Shown one piece after another: positions 21,826 to 35,145 of a DNA stretch of 64,000 nt. The position numbers and the translations under genes were made by a program. Position 1 is the first letter of the stretch, and the number at the start of each line of letters is the position of its first letter. Source of the DNA: Actinernus sp. WN-2022 (lineage: Eukaryota > Cnidaria > Anthozoa > Actiniaria > Actinernidae); NCBI GenBank assembly GCA_030867875.1, contig JAOWCC010000019.1, positions 36,251,976-36,315,975 on the forward strand. Reading direction: 5' to 3'. Under the pieces are notes generated by a model. The model was not told the origin of the DNA. It saw only the letters and a program-made list of their open reading frames with translations, and searched no databases.

Positions 21826-24696
21826 AAGGAGCAGTAAAACAATTTAGTAAATACAAAACTATTTATGAGCAATAAAAGTGTTTTCTTATCTAAAAGGTGC
21901 TTGATTCTATCTATCTGTACTAACTGATTCATACACCCAGAAGCTGTTTTAGTAATATGTACATTATACGTAAGGCCTTGGTCTATAAAGATGCCAAGAT
22001 CCTTAACAACTGGAACAGGTGAAATAGTCTTACCTAGTAATGAAAGAGAAATGGCAGATAACTGCTTAGTAAGTTGCGGCAAACCAACAACTAGTAATTT
22101 TGTCTTATCAAGATTTATGAGTAAAGAGTTTTTTGCACACCAATTACTGATATTCATGAGGTCATTATTTACAGCTGAAATAGCATTTAATGAATTCGAT
22201 ACTGGAAATTTGAAATACAGTTGACAATCGTCAACATACGCAGTAACTTGGCTATGACTAACCTTCTTAATTAGATTATTAACATATATTGTAAAAAGTA
22301 CTGGACCTAATATCGATCATGAGGGACACCGTGTTTTAATGGTAGCACTTCCGAAACAGAATCTTCATAACGTACCCTTTGATATCTATCTGATAAGTAG
22401 CTACGAAACCACGAAATTGCAGATGGCTTAAGGCCAAGATTATGTAACTTATTTAACAATAAATTATGATTAAGACTATCGAATGCTTTAGACATATCTA
22501 ATAATACAAGTAATGAGACTGTTTTTTCATCGATTGCCTTCAGGAGTTCATCAGTGACATATGTGAGGGCAGTTTCTGTTGAGTGTTGTTTCCTGTTGCC
22601 ACTTTGATGTATTGATAGTTTATTGTTCTTAGTTAAGTAATCCACGAATTGCCTGTGTGCAAGTCTCTCATTTACCTTGGATAGAATAGGTAACAATGAG
22701 ATGGGCCTATTATTGGCCGGTTCTTCTGGATCTCCTTCCTTAGGGACGGGAACAACTTCTGCAATCTTCCATGCTCTAGGAAAGATGGACATTTGGAAAG
22801 AGTTGTTGATCAGTCTGGTAATCACTGGTACTGTAGTTGAACAACTGTCTTTCAAAACTTTTGTTAAAATTTTATCGAAACCCGGTGCTTTATTGCTAGA
22901 TAAGCTTTTAATAACAGACTCAACATCTTTCTCCTTGACATTCTGAAAACCAAATCGTTCTGTTTCAGTAGGTAAACTGAGTTATACTTCTTCGCTCGAA
23001 GTACATTCTGTATCCAGTCCATGGTCTTTTGCTATCAGATTCGCTTTAATATCAGTTAGATTTCCTACTGATGTAAAATATTTATTGAATTTATTAGCCA
23101 TAGTCTTGTGATCTTCCGTAGTACTTGGTCGTTTAGTAGATTTACAACGAGACATGCATCGATTTAAAACCTTCCAAGTGGCATTTGTATTTCCTCTGCT
23201 GTTTACAATTTCATTTCTCACATGGATCTTTTCAGCAAGCCTTAACTCGCGTTTCACCTCTTGCCTGAAGCATCGGTATCCATTCCATCATAATTTTTCG
23301 TTAGTTTTAATTGCTTTCTATGCCAAGAATCCCTTGTTTTCATAAGTTGTTTAATTTCTGGTGTTACGTATGGGTTAGGTCGAGATTTGATCTTTATACG
23401 TTTTATTGGAGCATGTTCATCCAATACATCTAAAAAGAGGGAATTGAATACTTCCACTTGAGAGTCAACATCATCAAAGAAATCGACCATGTGCCAAGGG
23501 ACGAATGAGAGGTCCTCAAGAAAACTTTCAGCTTTATATCTGGAGTAACTCCTTACAGTAACATATTTGGGTTTGACTTTAGGAGGCTTTATCTTTAATG
23601 TGACTTCAACTAGACTGTGATCACTTATAGAGGACGCTACGACTGAACAAGAGTCCACCAAGTTGGAATTGGTAGTCATGACAACATCGATTAGCGATCG
23701 GCTGGTTTCAGTAACTCTAGTTGGTTGCTTCACCAGTTGAGCCAAGTTGTAGGTAGAGCAAAAGTATATCAAAGTTCGGCTATCAGCAGTGTCATTAATA
23801 AGGTTACAGTTTAAGTCGCCAAGTATTATGATGTCGTTACCAAGCAATAACATGTCTACAAGACTTCGTGACAGGCTGTCACTGAAGGCCAATGTAGCGC
23901 TAGGCGGTCGGTAAACAGTACAGATAAGAAATGATTTGCACTGTCGAACTTGGACTTTTATCCAGAGTTGTTGGAACTTTTCGTCGCTGATTGTCGAAAC
24001 ATCTTTAAGAAGGGTTACTTTGAACGTATCTCTGATGTAGACTCCCAGGCCGCCACCAGACTTGTGTTCACCGCGATCTTGACGGAACAGCATAAATCCT
24101 GGGATCTGCATGGCCTGATTGTCAACCGACGAGTCAAGCCAAGTCTCTGATATTGTAAATATATCAAAATTATGTTCTTCAATAGTGTGTTGTAGAAGAA
24201 TAAAAAGACTTTAGAGAGCGAATATTCAAATGAGCGATTTTGATGTTCGAATTTGCATGTTGGCCAACTGCAGACTCGCTTGAATGACTTTCATTGGTAT
24301 TATGTCCAGAACAAAATTTTGATTTTGCCTTGGTTTTGGTCCAGGTTGTGGATGAATATCACCACTGAGGATGATTTGTATCTCTGAAGGATTAAATGTA
24401 GCAGTTCCACTGGAAGAATAAAGTATTCTTCGTCGATAAAACTTCCTCTTGATTGATACAATGGTGGCACTTGGTATCGGCGTTCTGAGGCAATGAACAT
24501 CGCTAGCTGTGGCTAAATAAGTTGTAGTGGTACAATACCTTTCCAAATTTAAGTTTCCAATGGCTCCAGAATTAATAGGTTGATTCAGAATAGTAAGGTC
24601 ATGAGAACATAAAGCGAAACGCACTAAAAAGGTTAAAACCATGTGAGAGCATAAGATTGTACGTCCAAGCCCCATGACGTCCATTCGCTGTTTCAC
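21826..24696 (-). mobile_element. CR1/L2-type LINE, frameshifted and truncated at its 3' side
   Basis: Non-LTR retrotransposon reading leftward. The 5' part (24226-24696) carries LSGDIHPQPGPK, a decayed 2A-like or ORF-start motif. An apurinic-type endonuclease follows (23254-24111) with LGVYIRD, GDLNCNLI, SLIDVVMT and SDHSLVEV. After frameshifts at about 23255 and 22980 comes reverse transcriptase (22307-22855): NNRPISLLPILSKV, LLDMSKAFDSLNHN, KHGVPH. After another break near 22310 it continues ILGPVLFTIYVNNL, the catalytic AYVDDCQLYF, then KTKLLVVGL. It ends abruptly at KLFYCSLVW, before the RT C-terminus and 3' UTR, directly against the YqaJ-family start codon. Confidence 0.85.
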
Positions 24697-24741
24697 TGTT
24701 TCACTAGATGCAATTCAAATCTGTTTACAAAATGAGAAAAA

Positions 24742-27583
24742 ATGTTCTTCTTCTTCAATTTTAGATATATTTTAATGTCTAAGCCAATGAGGTGGAAGAT
24801 TGAAACAATACCACAATTAGCACCTTTTTACATTCCATGCATAACATATGCCTACCTCTTGCGCGGACCATTACTTAATGCTATTGATCAATTGCTTTGT
24901 AACAGATGTATTATCGAAGTAGATTCGATACCTTACTGTTGTAATCCGTTATCAGTAAGTTCAAGGGAAGAAGTTAAGGTTGGTAATAGATTTGAGCACG
25001 TCGGTTAACTTGTATCTTCAGAGATTTCAATTCAAATATGAAAGTCTACCAACTTTAGCAGAAATGTTTCAACAAGGTATGTGGTTTTCTACTTTTGATC
25101 TAGAATCTGGCTACCATCATTTAAGTATAGATCCAGAATTTTGCAAGTTTTTAGGTTTATCTTGGCTTTATTCAGATAACAAATGAAGATATTTCGTTTT
25201 CAAAGTTCTTCCTTTTGGGCTCTCGTCAGCATGTTATTTATTTACTAAAATGTTCAAGCCTTTTGTTGACGACTGAATAGTTGGAAATAATTCTTAAGAG
25301 ACCGCTAAATTATCTAGCTCATTAGTGCAGAGTGATCTTTTACATCCTGGCTGGAAAGTTAATGAGGCTAAGTCCCACTGGGAACCAACTCAGATTGGAG
25401 ATTAGTTGGGTTTAATGATCAATACAATCATGGCAACTGTTTCTGTTCCAGTCAGAACGATTTCGAAGGCTAAGACTATTTTGAACGACATTATCCTTTC
25501 ATATCCAGCCGTTAAAGTTTTAGAAGTGGCTCGCTTTGCAGGAATTCTGATTTCTTTTACGTTAGCTATGGGAAGTATTACTCGGATTTTCACAAGAGAA
25601 ATGTATTTGTGCATTCAATCTAGGTGCTCTTGGCCGGATATTGTTGTTGTTTCAACTGAATTCTTAGACGAAATTAGATTTTGGCTTCAGCATATAGATG
25701 CTTTCAACGGATTTCCTATTCGGCACTTGGTTACATGTTTATTGTGATGCTAGCGCAACTGGCTATGGTGCTCATCTAGTTTCATCTGAGAATAATCAGG
25801 CCATCGGAATTTGGAATGACATTGAGCAGGAGAAAAGTTCTACATTCAGGGAACTTAAGGCAATTTCGTATAGCTTGCAAAGTTTTCATGTACAATTGGG
25901 CAATCAGAAGGTCAAAGTCTTTTCAGACAACCAAAGTGTTAGTGCGAATAGTCCATGTAGGAAGTCCTGTTCGAGAGTTACAGACTATTGATGTGGAAAT
26001 GTTTTAATTTTGTTTACAGAACAGTGTTTGTATCGATGCTCAGTGGGTCCCCAGAGATAAAAATGTTATTACTGATTATTTGAGTAGCATAATCGACCCA
26101 GATGACTTGAAGCTGAATCCTATTTATTTCAGAATGCTGTCTCACAAATGGGGGCCATTCGGAATTGACAGAATGGCAGACGACCACAACACTCAGTTGA
26201 AGAAGTTCAATTCGAAGTTCTGGTGCCCCGGTACAGAGGCAGTAGACTGTTTTACACAGGTTGGGCTTTAATCAATAATTGGGTCTGTCCTCACATGCTA
26301 AACTGTAAAGCTTTTGGGACAATTGTAATTCCAGAATGGAAATCAGCCAAATTCTGGCCTTTTCTTAAGCCTTTTCCAGGTGTGGTCATGGCTCCTTTTA
26401 TCAGAGAGTTCTGGTTGTTACCTAAGAGAGAAGATATGTTTCTCACCGGGAGAGGTATGAGTATCTCTTATAAGTATATGAGCTCGGTATTTACCGGATT
26501 TCCAAAATTCAAAATGTTAGCATTAAGAGTTGATTTTAGATAATTAATAATTACGTCACAGTAATGTATTGACACTATACTTTTGCGTACTTCTGTAGCT
26601 GTTTTCCAATTTGGTATTTGGAAAGATGCCGATCAATTGACCTCGCCTAGGTTAAAACGCCTTGCTTCACATTTGCCTCTTCTACATTTAAATGCTAAAA
26701 CAATTTCTACAACAGTGAAGTATAAAAACGAATGGAAGAAGTGAAACGGTGGGAACTGGACGCATTTGGTATTAATGTATTTCCGGTTTGTCCTTTATAC
26801 GTTTCTCTTTATCTTGAAGATAAAATAAGTTCTTGTAATTCACCAGCACCAATTACGGCAGCGTTATATGGTATTAGATGGGCTCATGAGCTAGCTGGGG
26901 TTCCTTCTCCTAGAGACCATAGTTTCGTTAAACAAACTGTAGAAGCTTGTAAAAGACTTCTAGGAGCACCAAAAAATGGAAAGAAGCCCATTGACAAAGA
27001 ATTCATTCATCATGTTTTGACCAAGTATAATAGGTTTAACAGTTCTATTCAAGATGTTAGAATTTGTTTTATATTTGTGGTCGGTTTTACCGGCGCTCTT
27101 AGGTGTAATGAGCTAACACATATTCTTCGTAAACATATTACCATATCAGAAGACCATATTTCTATATTCATTGACAAAAGAAAGAACGACCAATATAAAG
27201 TTGGTCAGGAAGTATTTTTAGCTAAAGCTTCCAACCAAATTTCATGTCCGGTAGCTATTACCAAGAAGTTATTAGCTATGATTCCAGAGGAAGACAATCA
27301 GCCTCTTTTGTGTCGTTTAACTTCTAGGAATATTCCGCAAAGAGACGCTATATCTTATACTAGGGTACGTGAAATTATGACATCAGTATTTACAAGTTGT
27401 AATTTAGATCCCAAGATATACGGTACTCATGTCTTAAGAAATGTGCAGTTAACTGCTTAGTCAATTCAAAGAAAGTTACCGACGATGAAATAGATACACA
27501 TGTTGGTTGGTCTTGTCCAAGTTCCAAATCTCATTATATAGAAACTGATGTTCAAAAGTGTTTACACATTTCAAGTTTTTTGA
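24742..27583 (+). mobile_element. DIRS-type tyrosine-recombinase retrotransposon, decayed
   Basis: Order on the plus strand: reverse transcriptase (about 24775-25400) with VVIDLSTSVN, STFDLESGYHHLSID and FKVLPFGLSSACYLFTK; RNase H (25730-25990) with YCDASATGYGAHL, FRELKAI and SDNQS; a linker typical of DIRS elements (FWCPGTEAVDCFTQ, NNWVCP, FWLLPKRED); then a tyrosine recombinase (26732-27583). The recombinase shows the Arg box TGALRCNELTHI, HVLR, and after a frameshift at 27455 THVGWSCP and the Tyr in SKSHYIET. Several stops and frameshifts interrupt RT and linker. No gag-like ORF or terminal repeats were identified, so both ends are approximate. Confidence 0.8.
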
Positions 27584-28243
27584 CAGAGTAACATGCATCG
27601 CAAGAGCGCGTTTGCCATTGCCACTGTCAATCTGCACCATTTCTTTATATAGATCTCGTTGTACTTTCGTTGCACGCCACGGCGACAGTACAATAACACA
27701 CTCCACACAGTTGTATTGTTCTCTATGCGGTAAAGAGTTATGAATTGAAGCTTTCCGACGGCTTAAGAGCACGAATATCGTAGGTGTTGGGTTTTTGTTT
27801 ATTCTTGGCATGTCATTTGTGCTTAGAGGCCAACGTGCAACGGTGTATGTATATAACGGGTTACTGAGAGATCTAATCATCTCGCCGTTGTGCAGCAGTC
27901 TGAGTGCAAATTTCATCCAATTGTATTATTTACTAAGGAATTAGTTTAAGGTCTTAACCCCCGAGACCATGTGCAACTGCATTCCATCGGGGAATACGTT
28001 TCCCAGAGGTTTTTTTTCTAAAGAAGGTTTTATCTCTGAGTTTTTTCCAATCGGACGGAGCACAAATTATATATTTGTTATTTAGACAACACCTTATTAT
28101 AGTCTGTTTAAAAAAAAAATAAGTCTAAACTGTAACACATGAACTGTAACTCTTTGCGGTCACACCGCCTAGTGTAAACTGATCATTGTGATACACGTTA
28201 AGTGTACAAAGCTATTATAATATTGTGAAGTGTAAATCTTTCT
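27584..28243. other. Interval between DIRS element and LINE
   Basis: No recognised gene. The longest minus-strand frame here (27476-27916) overlaps the DIRS end and has no known motif. Confidence 0.5.
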
Positions 28244-31200
28244 GAATTAACAACAACAACAACAACTTTATTTATATCTGGAGATTACAAGTTAACTAAA
28301 TTTGTTCGTTATTGAAATACGTTAGGCATTGGTTACCTAGAGTAACTAAAAAGCTAATCTAGCTAGGTAACGCAAGTATTAGACAATTTGTATAAATATA
28401 TGCAGTCGGAAAGAGGACAATTAAACATAGATAACGATGAGTACCAGTACAGACATCTAGAGTAGACTAATGGATATTGAAAACACATAAACGTGATACA
28501 TGCAAGCATTGTATACATAGAAGAATATATGAAAGGATTTACAGTCAAATAATCAAATAATCATTATTGAAATATATAAATTATACATGTAATCATCGTT
28601 ATTACTATTTAAGGTAGCAGTCAATAAAGTCTGCTTTGACTTTTTTTAAAGCTTTTTTTGTTTAGGGCTTTGTTTTGTTCATTTATGGAATTCCAAATAA
28701 CAGCACCTGGAAACCTTAAGTTAAAGTTGCCGTAATTAGTTCGAATTTTAGGAAGACAGTAAGAGGATCTGGAAGCTAGTCTAGTGTTATATGAATGTCT
28801 AGTTCTTACTAGTATAAAAAAAATATCAAAGGTGATAGGAAGTAATCCTGCATAGAACCGATAAATAAATTGGGCATTATAGAACAAAATTAGACCATTA
28901 AATTTTAGAATTTTAAGCCTGTGAAATAATGGATCTGTATGTTCATCAAATTTGGAATAGGTGATTAAGCGAATTGTATTTCCCCAAATAATAAGACCGT
29001 AGGTAAGATAGGGATAGATCATTGAGTAATACAGCTGGATTAGAATATTAATATCTAAAAAATGTTTTATACGAGATACATTTGTAAGATACCTATACCT
29101 CTGACTATCTTTTTTGAAATTTCATATATATGGCTTTTCCAATTTAAATGTTGATCTAACATAATACCAAGATATTTGGTCTCATTCTTTTGTTCTAATG
29201 GCTTGTTGTAATGGCTTGTTTTGAATGGCAATTTTTAAGTTATAATTTACCTTTTTCTGATGGGAAGAGAAGAGAACATAAATTGATTTATCAATGTTCA
29301 AAGTCAACTTGTTTGCACAGAGCCAATCATTGACCTTAAGTAATTCTTGATTAATTACCTGTTCTAGATTGGCAAGATTCTTGTCAGCATAGAACAAGTT
29401 CGAATCATCAGCAAAGAGATGAACGTTTAGAATTTTAGTACAATTGGAGAAGTCCTTAATATATAACAGAAACAGTAAAGGTCCGAGAACGGAGCTGAGA
29501 TACACCACAAGAGATTGAATGATGATCAGATGTTGAATTTCCAATTGAAACATATTGACTTCTGTTAGACAAGTAGGAGATAAACCAATCAAGAGGAGTT
29601 CCTCTAATTCCGTAATTCATTAATTTGCTAATTAGTATTTTATGGTTGACGGTGTCAAAGGCCTTACTTAAGTCTAAAAATATTCCACAACAATATGATC
29701 CCGTATCTATAGCTCTTTGAATTTTATCTGTAATCAAAAGTATAGCTTGCATTGTCTTATGATTAGAGCGAAAGCGAAATTGTCTATCGTAGAGACTTTG
29801 TGAACAATGTCATAAGTCTTGAATTCATTAATTTCTCAAGAATTTTGCTAAATACAGAGAGAAGTGAGATGGGACGATAATTAATAATAGATGTGCGGGA
29901 ATCATTTTTATATATAGGAGTTACATTGGCAATTTTTAATTTATCAGGAAAGACTCCAGTACTAAAGGAATAATTAAATAATATCTCTAAACGTTTTGAT
30001 AACAATGATTTAAGTAGATTTAGTAATTTAACAGGGATGCTAAATGGACCAACAGATTTACCACACTTTAAATATATAATTATATTCTCAATTTCAACTG
30101 ATGATGTAGGAAAGAGATAAAAACTTTCCAGTTGTGGAGGATTAAGATAGTTACTGTAAGATATAGTGCAGTTAGTATTATTATGGAATAACGTTAAGTT
30201 GTGGCCTATGTTAGAAAAATAAGTGTTAAATTCATTGGCTATGATTTTAGGATTAGTTAATGGTGGACTATCCTTAATAATTTTATTTGGGATATTCAAT
30301 TGCTGAGATTTTAGATTTATAATTTGCTTAATTCCTTTCCATGTATTTTTAACGTTGCTCTTATTAACAGTAAAATAATTGCTATAATTATTATTTTCCT
30401 CAGAAGGATTAAATGATTTAGTTTATTACAATATATTGTATATTTGGCTAAATGAAACTCAGATCTTTTAAACATATTTCTGATACAATTTAATTATTAT
30501 GTCAATTGAAACTTTTAAGCCAGGAGTTATCCATGGCTTAGCAGGCAACTTTATTTCATTTTTAGATAATTGTTTTAATGGAATTTGATGATTTATGGTA
30601 TCTGTAATTTTAGAATAGAAAGTACTAAAAAATAAATTTACATCATTAGTGTCAGGAATGATATTGTTCCAGTCCCAGGACTGGACAACCTCCAGTAGAG
30701 CAGACTGATTAAGGTCGGAATAGTATCTTTTACATATCTTAATTTTTTTGGGAAGCATTGTTAATTTATTAATAATTATAAAACTAGGTAGATGATCCGA
30801 GATATCAGATATAATATTACCACTCATAGTATGGTGCTCAACAGAGTTGTAGAATATGTTATCAATTAGAGTTGCTGAATGGTTAGTTATACGGGTTGGC
30901 TAAAGTATGTGTGGCTGAAAAAAAAAGAGCCTAACGTATTGACAAAATCATCAGTATTTAGGTGAGACTCATAATTAAGTAGGTTAATGTTAAAATCACC
31001 CATTATTACACAAGGTTTAGATTCATTGTGAACTTTTTCAAGAACTGAATAGAAATGCCCAAGAAAGCGATCTAATTTGCTGCTAGGATGTCTATATATC
31101 ACACCACATAGTATATTCTTTTTTTTATTGTTATCAATCTCTATCCAAAGAGACTCCTGGTTATCTGAGATAATATTTAAGTCAACCCTTACATTAAAAT

Positions 31201-31875
31201 TAATATTTTCCTAAATGTAAAAACCAACACCTCCAGCTTGAGATTTGCTAGGTTGAGAAATAAAGCTATAACCAGGCAAGGATATGTTAGTTATTGATGA
31301 TTGATTGGAGTTACATGTAAGTCTGGTTTCAGATAAGCCAATAATATTAAAGGAATGATGAAGTTCAGACAATATATTAGTAAGGGAATCTATATTTCCA
31401 GGTAAACTTCTAATATTACTATGGAAGATTGAAAACGAATTGGTATGAAGAGCATCCAAGATATCTGGATTATTGTGGAATTCATGAGTTATAATATTTA
31501 AAATGTACTTGGGAAGGCAAGTTTGAATCTGGATCAATATAATTCAGATTTGGAATATTTTTAAGTGAGGATATAATATTATATAGAGGTAGATCTTGAA
31601 AATTATAGTTCACAATAGTTTTTGAGCAGAGGCAGCTAGTATTAGAATTAAAGACCATACCTTTGAGCTCAATGTCATCAATACTGTTAAGAGGGAAACA
31701 TTTTCCCTATATGACCTACACAACCAGAATTGATCATATTGAAATGTATGTTTGTAAAACTTGATTGTGTAATCGGTACACTTTTGATGGTAGTAGTGAT
31801 TACAATCAATGCAAACTAGTGACCGACATCTATTGCTGACATATTTAGTACAAAGGGGGCATTTCTTGGCCATAT
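28244..31875 (-). mobile_element. CR1/Jockey/L2-group LINE with (GTT)n tail
   Basis: Read leftward, it opens at 31873 with a PHD/RING-like Cys-His finger (CPLCTKYV, CIDCNHYYHQKC). The endonuclease is in pieces: HSNIRSLPGNIDSL and GLSETRL (31211-31537), MGDFNINLLNYES (30887-31102), SDHLPSF (30468-30827). RT pieces are NYRPISLLSVFSKI (29784-30299), LDLSKAFDTVNHKI (29456-29752), catalytic HLFADDSNLFY (29182-29592), and a C-terminal part with SYNTRLASRS (28621-29022). At least five frameshifts or stops make it dead. The 3' side ends in AATAAA then GTT repeats (28244-28266 in complement), a short-repeat tail usual for L2/CR1-like LINEs. Confidence 0.85.
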
Positions 31876-32034
31876 TTACATATGTCTATAACTTAACTTG
31901 AATTTGAGGCTCGCCCTGAAGAGCTTGAGTCTTGACTAAGATGAGCTCCTCTTAAATTATCCAGATCCTTGTGTGAAGATATATGTCTGACTGGGCAGTC
32001 AGTGTTCTTTCGAAGAAAGATTCTCCCATAGGTA

Positions 32035-32361
32035 GTCCAGATAAACTTGTAATTCAACAGCTATACCAAGCCACCTTCTACCAGAGAATTGTAAACTTTA
32101 ACCCAAAGCCTTTTGAAAGCAAGCCTTAAATCGACATCCGCCAAGGCCTATCAAAGGCCGTGGAAGCTCTTTACTGAATGGTTTACCTCGTACCTAGGTG
32201 ACGTTCAAGTATTTTTTCCAATCCAGCCGGCTATTTTGGCTATTTTATACACCCATTCGAAAAATAGCGGCCCACTTGGAAAGCCTGGGACGAGTTGCGC
32301 GAAAACGGGGCTAGTCAGTCCTCGATCGTTCGTCGCTATAACAGCGAAACAAGAGCGTTAG
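32035..32361 (+). pseudogene. Possible tyrosine-recombinase N-terminal fragment
   Basis: The frame reads SLKSTSAKAYQRPWKLFTEW then FPIQPAILAILYTHSKNS. This resembles the SAM-like DNA-binding domain at the start of tyrosine recombinases (SxSTxKxYxRxWxLFxxW). The catalytic part is absent: the frame ends at 32361 and a THAP pseudogene follows. Confidence 0.4.
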
Positions 32362-32376
32362 ACTATCTCTACGTAT

Positions 32377-33090
32377 TGCTTTCAGCTATGCCTTCGCATA
32401 GGTGGAAGAAAAGTTACATTTTTTACCTTTCCTAAGGATAAAACTCAACGTAAACAATGGATCCACGCAATAAGGCGAGAGCAAGGGAACGAGTTCACAA
32501 TTTTAGAGAAGACGAAGGTTTGTTCTCTCCATTTTAAGCCGAATGACTTTTAAAAATCGCCAAATGGTAGATTTTACCTAAAGGAAAATGCAATCCCTTC
32601 GACGTTTCAGTGGTCTTTGGAATCGCCAAAGAAAAGGAAGGCTCCCGCAATAAGAAATCCATTACCAGCGAAGGCAACAAAAATGGCGGCTTCGACAAGC
32701 ACTTCAACAGAGTCAGATGACGAAGTTGTCGATGAGCCTCCTGTAAACAGAGAGGAGATTCAACGGGGAGATTGATCAGTTAACGAAACAAGTCATGGAC
32801 TTAAAGAAACTGCAAGAGGAGCATGAGATGGAAAGAGTTTAAGGGGAAATTCGTGTTTCTGAAGAAACTGTAAGCGTGCTACAACAAGAAAACAATGGCT
32901 TTCGTCAGAAATTGGATACAAATGAGAAACAGCGTGAACGCTTGGAGGAACGGGTGTTTGACTGAAATCGCTTTAATTCAGACGAAGACATTGCCTTTTA
33001 TACAGGTTTACCCAATTATGAGACTTTTCTAAGCATTTTTGAATTTCTCAACCCAGGTGTACAGGGGGAAAATATTAGATACTGTTCCAT
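32377..33090 (+). pseudogene. THAP plus DDE_4-type transposase pseudogene
   Basis: After a possible acceptor (TATTGCTTTCAG) the frame reads RKVTFFTFPKDKTQRKQW, VCSLHFKPNDF, a stop, then KENAIPSTFQW. These are the second half of a THAP zinc finger with its CSxHF ligands and AVPTIF-like box. A Ser/Glu-rich linker and coiled coil (LTKQVMDLKKLQEEHE, VLQQENNGFRQK) follow. The last block is FYTGLPNYETFLSIFEFLNPG, the usual lead-in of HTH_4/DDE_4 transposases of the ISL2EU kind. Stops at NDF*, ERV* and VFD* show decay. The catalytic DDE part is not recognisable. Confidence 0.65.
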
Positions 33091-34442
33091 TTCTGGAAGA
33101 GATGTACCAGATAACTTTTATGAGGATGTTGAGGATTCAGGAGAGGAGTTCAAAAGCGCTATTTTGGCGTAATTAGGTTCCAGACTCCACACGTTAGCAA
33201 ATCTCATGGTCAGCTTGACGAACGACCACGTTGTTGATTCGGCCATCATGGATGGGCGGTTTGTCGCGCACTGCAATTGGTCAACAGTGCACATCTGATC
33301 CACTGTCTCATCAACAGTTCTGTGAAATTGGACTTGCATGTAATTTAACTTGCTATTCGATGTGCTACTGAAGAGAAAGTGGAGCTTAAGGAGTGTCTAC
33401 GATGGTTTTCGCTCGCTGATCAAATGTCGCTGGTGATGTGAAAGCCGTGCACGAACTGGCTGTTTTCTGTTTCTTCGCCGTGATCTTTAGCACACATCAG
33501 AGCAAAGAACCTCGAAAGGTAAGTGATAGAAATTTGACTTAAATTTTGAGGAGTGCAGAAATTAATATATAAAAGGGTGGACTATTTTTTTTACACGATC
33601 TTCATAATATAATCTATGGCAAACTGCATGCAATCACTTTCTTGTTCGGCCGTACGTTGTAACCAGGTGACAAAAGGAACAACAGACCATGGATTATTTA
33701 TTCTCACGCTAGAACAGGCAGTAATTCCAAATTAGTGAATGTGGACTCGAAAATCAGACGGCAGTCTCGGAGTTTCGTTTTTATATTTCGAATGTTGACC
33801 CACTGTCAGCAAGCTCGAAAGCTTTGCCATTTCAATGAAAATTTCAGCACTAAAATATTATTAGCAGTGTGCATGTCATTAAATTATTTCATTCTGTAAA
33901 GATTTGCAGATTTGATACGCTGTTGGAGTTTATTTTGATGCATATAGTTGCATTAGTAGTTTCTCGATACATATTTGTACATTTAGATTTCAAACCGGCT
34001 GTAAGCTTATTTACTCTTGCCATGTTCTTTAATCATATACATGTAAACATTCGATATTCACTGTTCGGTGAAACCTTACAGCTGATCTTTTAGAGATTAG
34101 TACAGGTCAAAGAAGTCAGCTGTCTTTCTTTCAATATCACAATGAAGAATATAGAAACTAACAAAGTAAAGTACATGTAAGACTACTGTCTCTATCAATA
34201 GACCGAGTTAGCTTGTACATTTGTTGTCCCAATTCAGAACATGTGACAGCTCTCCAGAGGATTTAGTGCTTTGTTTTCCAATTATAGAAATGTGTACATT
34301 TCCTCTTGGGATACAGGAAAAAAAAGAAAAACATTACTCAAGGGAAAAGTCAGGTGGCGTGAATTGGGTCAACATATGTACAAGCTTAATCGGTCTATTC
34401 CAAACCAATACATTTGTACATGATCAATAATTTAAGTGGATC
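33091..34442. other. Interval after the THAP pseudogene
   Basis: No gene assigned. Degraded coding-like sequence may continue to about 33520, where CGAAAG|GTAAGTG looks like a donor, but no family match was found. Confidence 0.4.
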
Positions 34443-34454
34443 ATAAGCAGTCAT

Positions 34455-34765
34455 TCATTCTTCTTTTCTTGATACCACAGCTGGTGTCTTAGAAATGTTG
34501 TCTGGTGCAACTTGTCTATGATGCTCGAGCATAATGCATCGGTATCTCTCAAGGGGATTCGGCATGGCTCCGTATTGCCTCCCTAGCACATTGAACACGT
34601 TGTGGATGGATTCTGCACCCTGTTCTCCATGGAACCCAAGACCCACTTTATACTGATTGATCCACTTCATTGTGTGTCGCTCCAAAAAAATGCAGTTTGG
34701 GCAACACTGTTGCAGATGGGAAATTAGTTCTGTAAAATGCCATGAAGTCTTGAATGTCAGATGCT
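34455..34765 (-). pseudogene. C-terminal exon of an uncharacterised TE-like cnidarian gene
   Basis: The acceptor TTTATTAACAG at 34766 leads to DIQDFMAFYRTNFPSATVLP. A T-run frameshift near 34690 then gives LERHTMKWINQYKVGLGFHG and EQGAESIHNVFNVLGRQYG, then RYRCIMLEHHRQVAP, ending RKEE at 34455. The GEQGAESIH block is familiar from proteins multiplied in coral genomes, but I cannot name a function. It may belong to the same transcript as the RING exon at 36.1-36.4 kb on this strand. Confidence 0.5.
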
Positions 34766-34865
34766 GTTAATAAATATCATTTTTTTAAATATACAATTCG
34801 TAGTGTTTGCCCCAAGAGCAAGTGAAGTTTATGTAATTAAGAATTATAGCTATAGACATAACAAC

Positions 34866-34885
34866 CCCCCCCCCCCCCCCCCCCC
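34866..34885. repeat. Poly-C tract
   Basis: A run of about 19 C; a likely slippage or assembly weak point. Confidence 0.9.
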
Positions 34886-35145
34886 ATGTCGGGTATTTTA
34901 TTAGAAGGGGATCTGGAGAGGTGTGAATGGGCCTTTTACAATGTTTCATTTTGTCGACCCGTCCCCTGTGTTTTAATAGCATAGTCCCCTTATTTTGTTC
35001 TGCAACATACCTCACCCTCAAGAATGACCAGCTTCATAATTAATGTTGCTTTATCCTCAATATACGTTATATTAGGGGAAGTCCCTCAAAGAAACGATCG
35101 ATCCAAGCTGTCTAGGGGAAATAGATAATTTGATAGAAATGCATA

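Noticed and set aside
27476..27916. 146-residue minus-strand ORF
   Set aside because: It overlaps the end of the DIRS recombinase frame and has no family motif.
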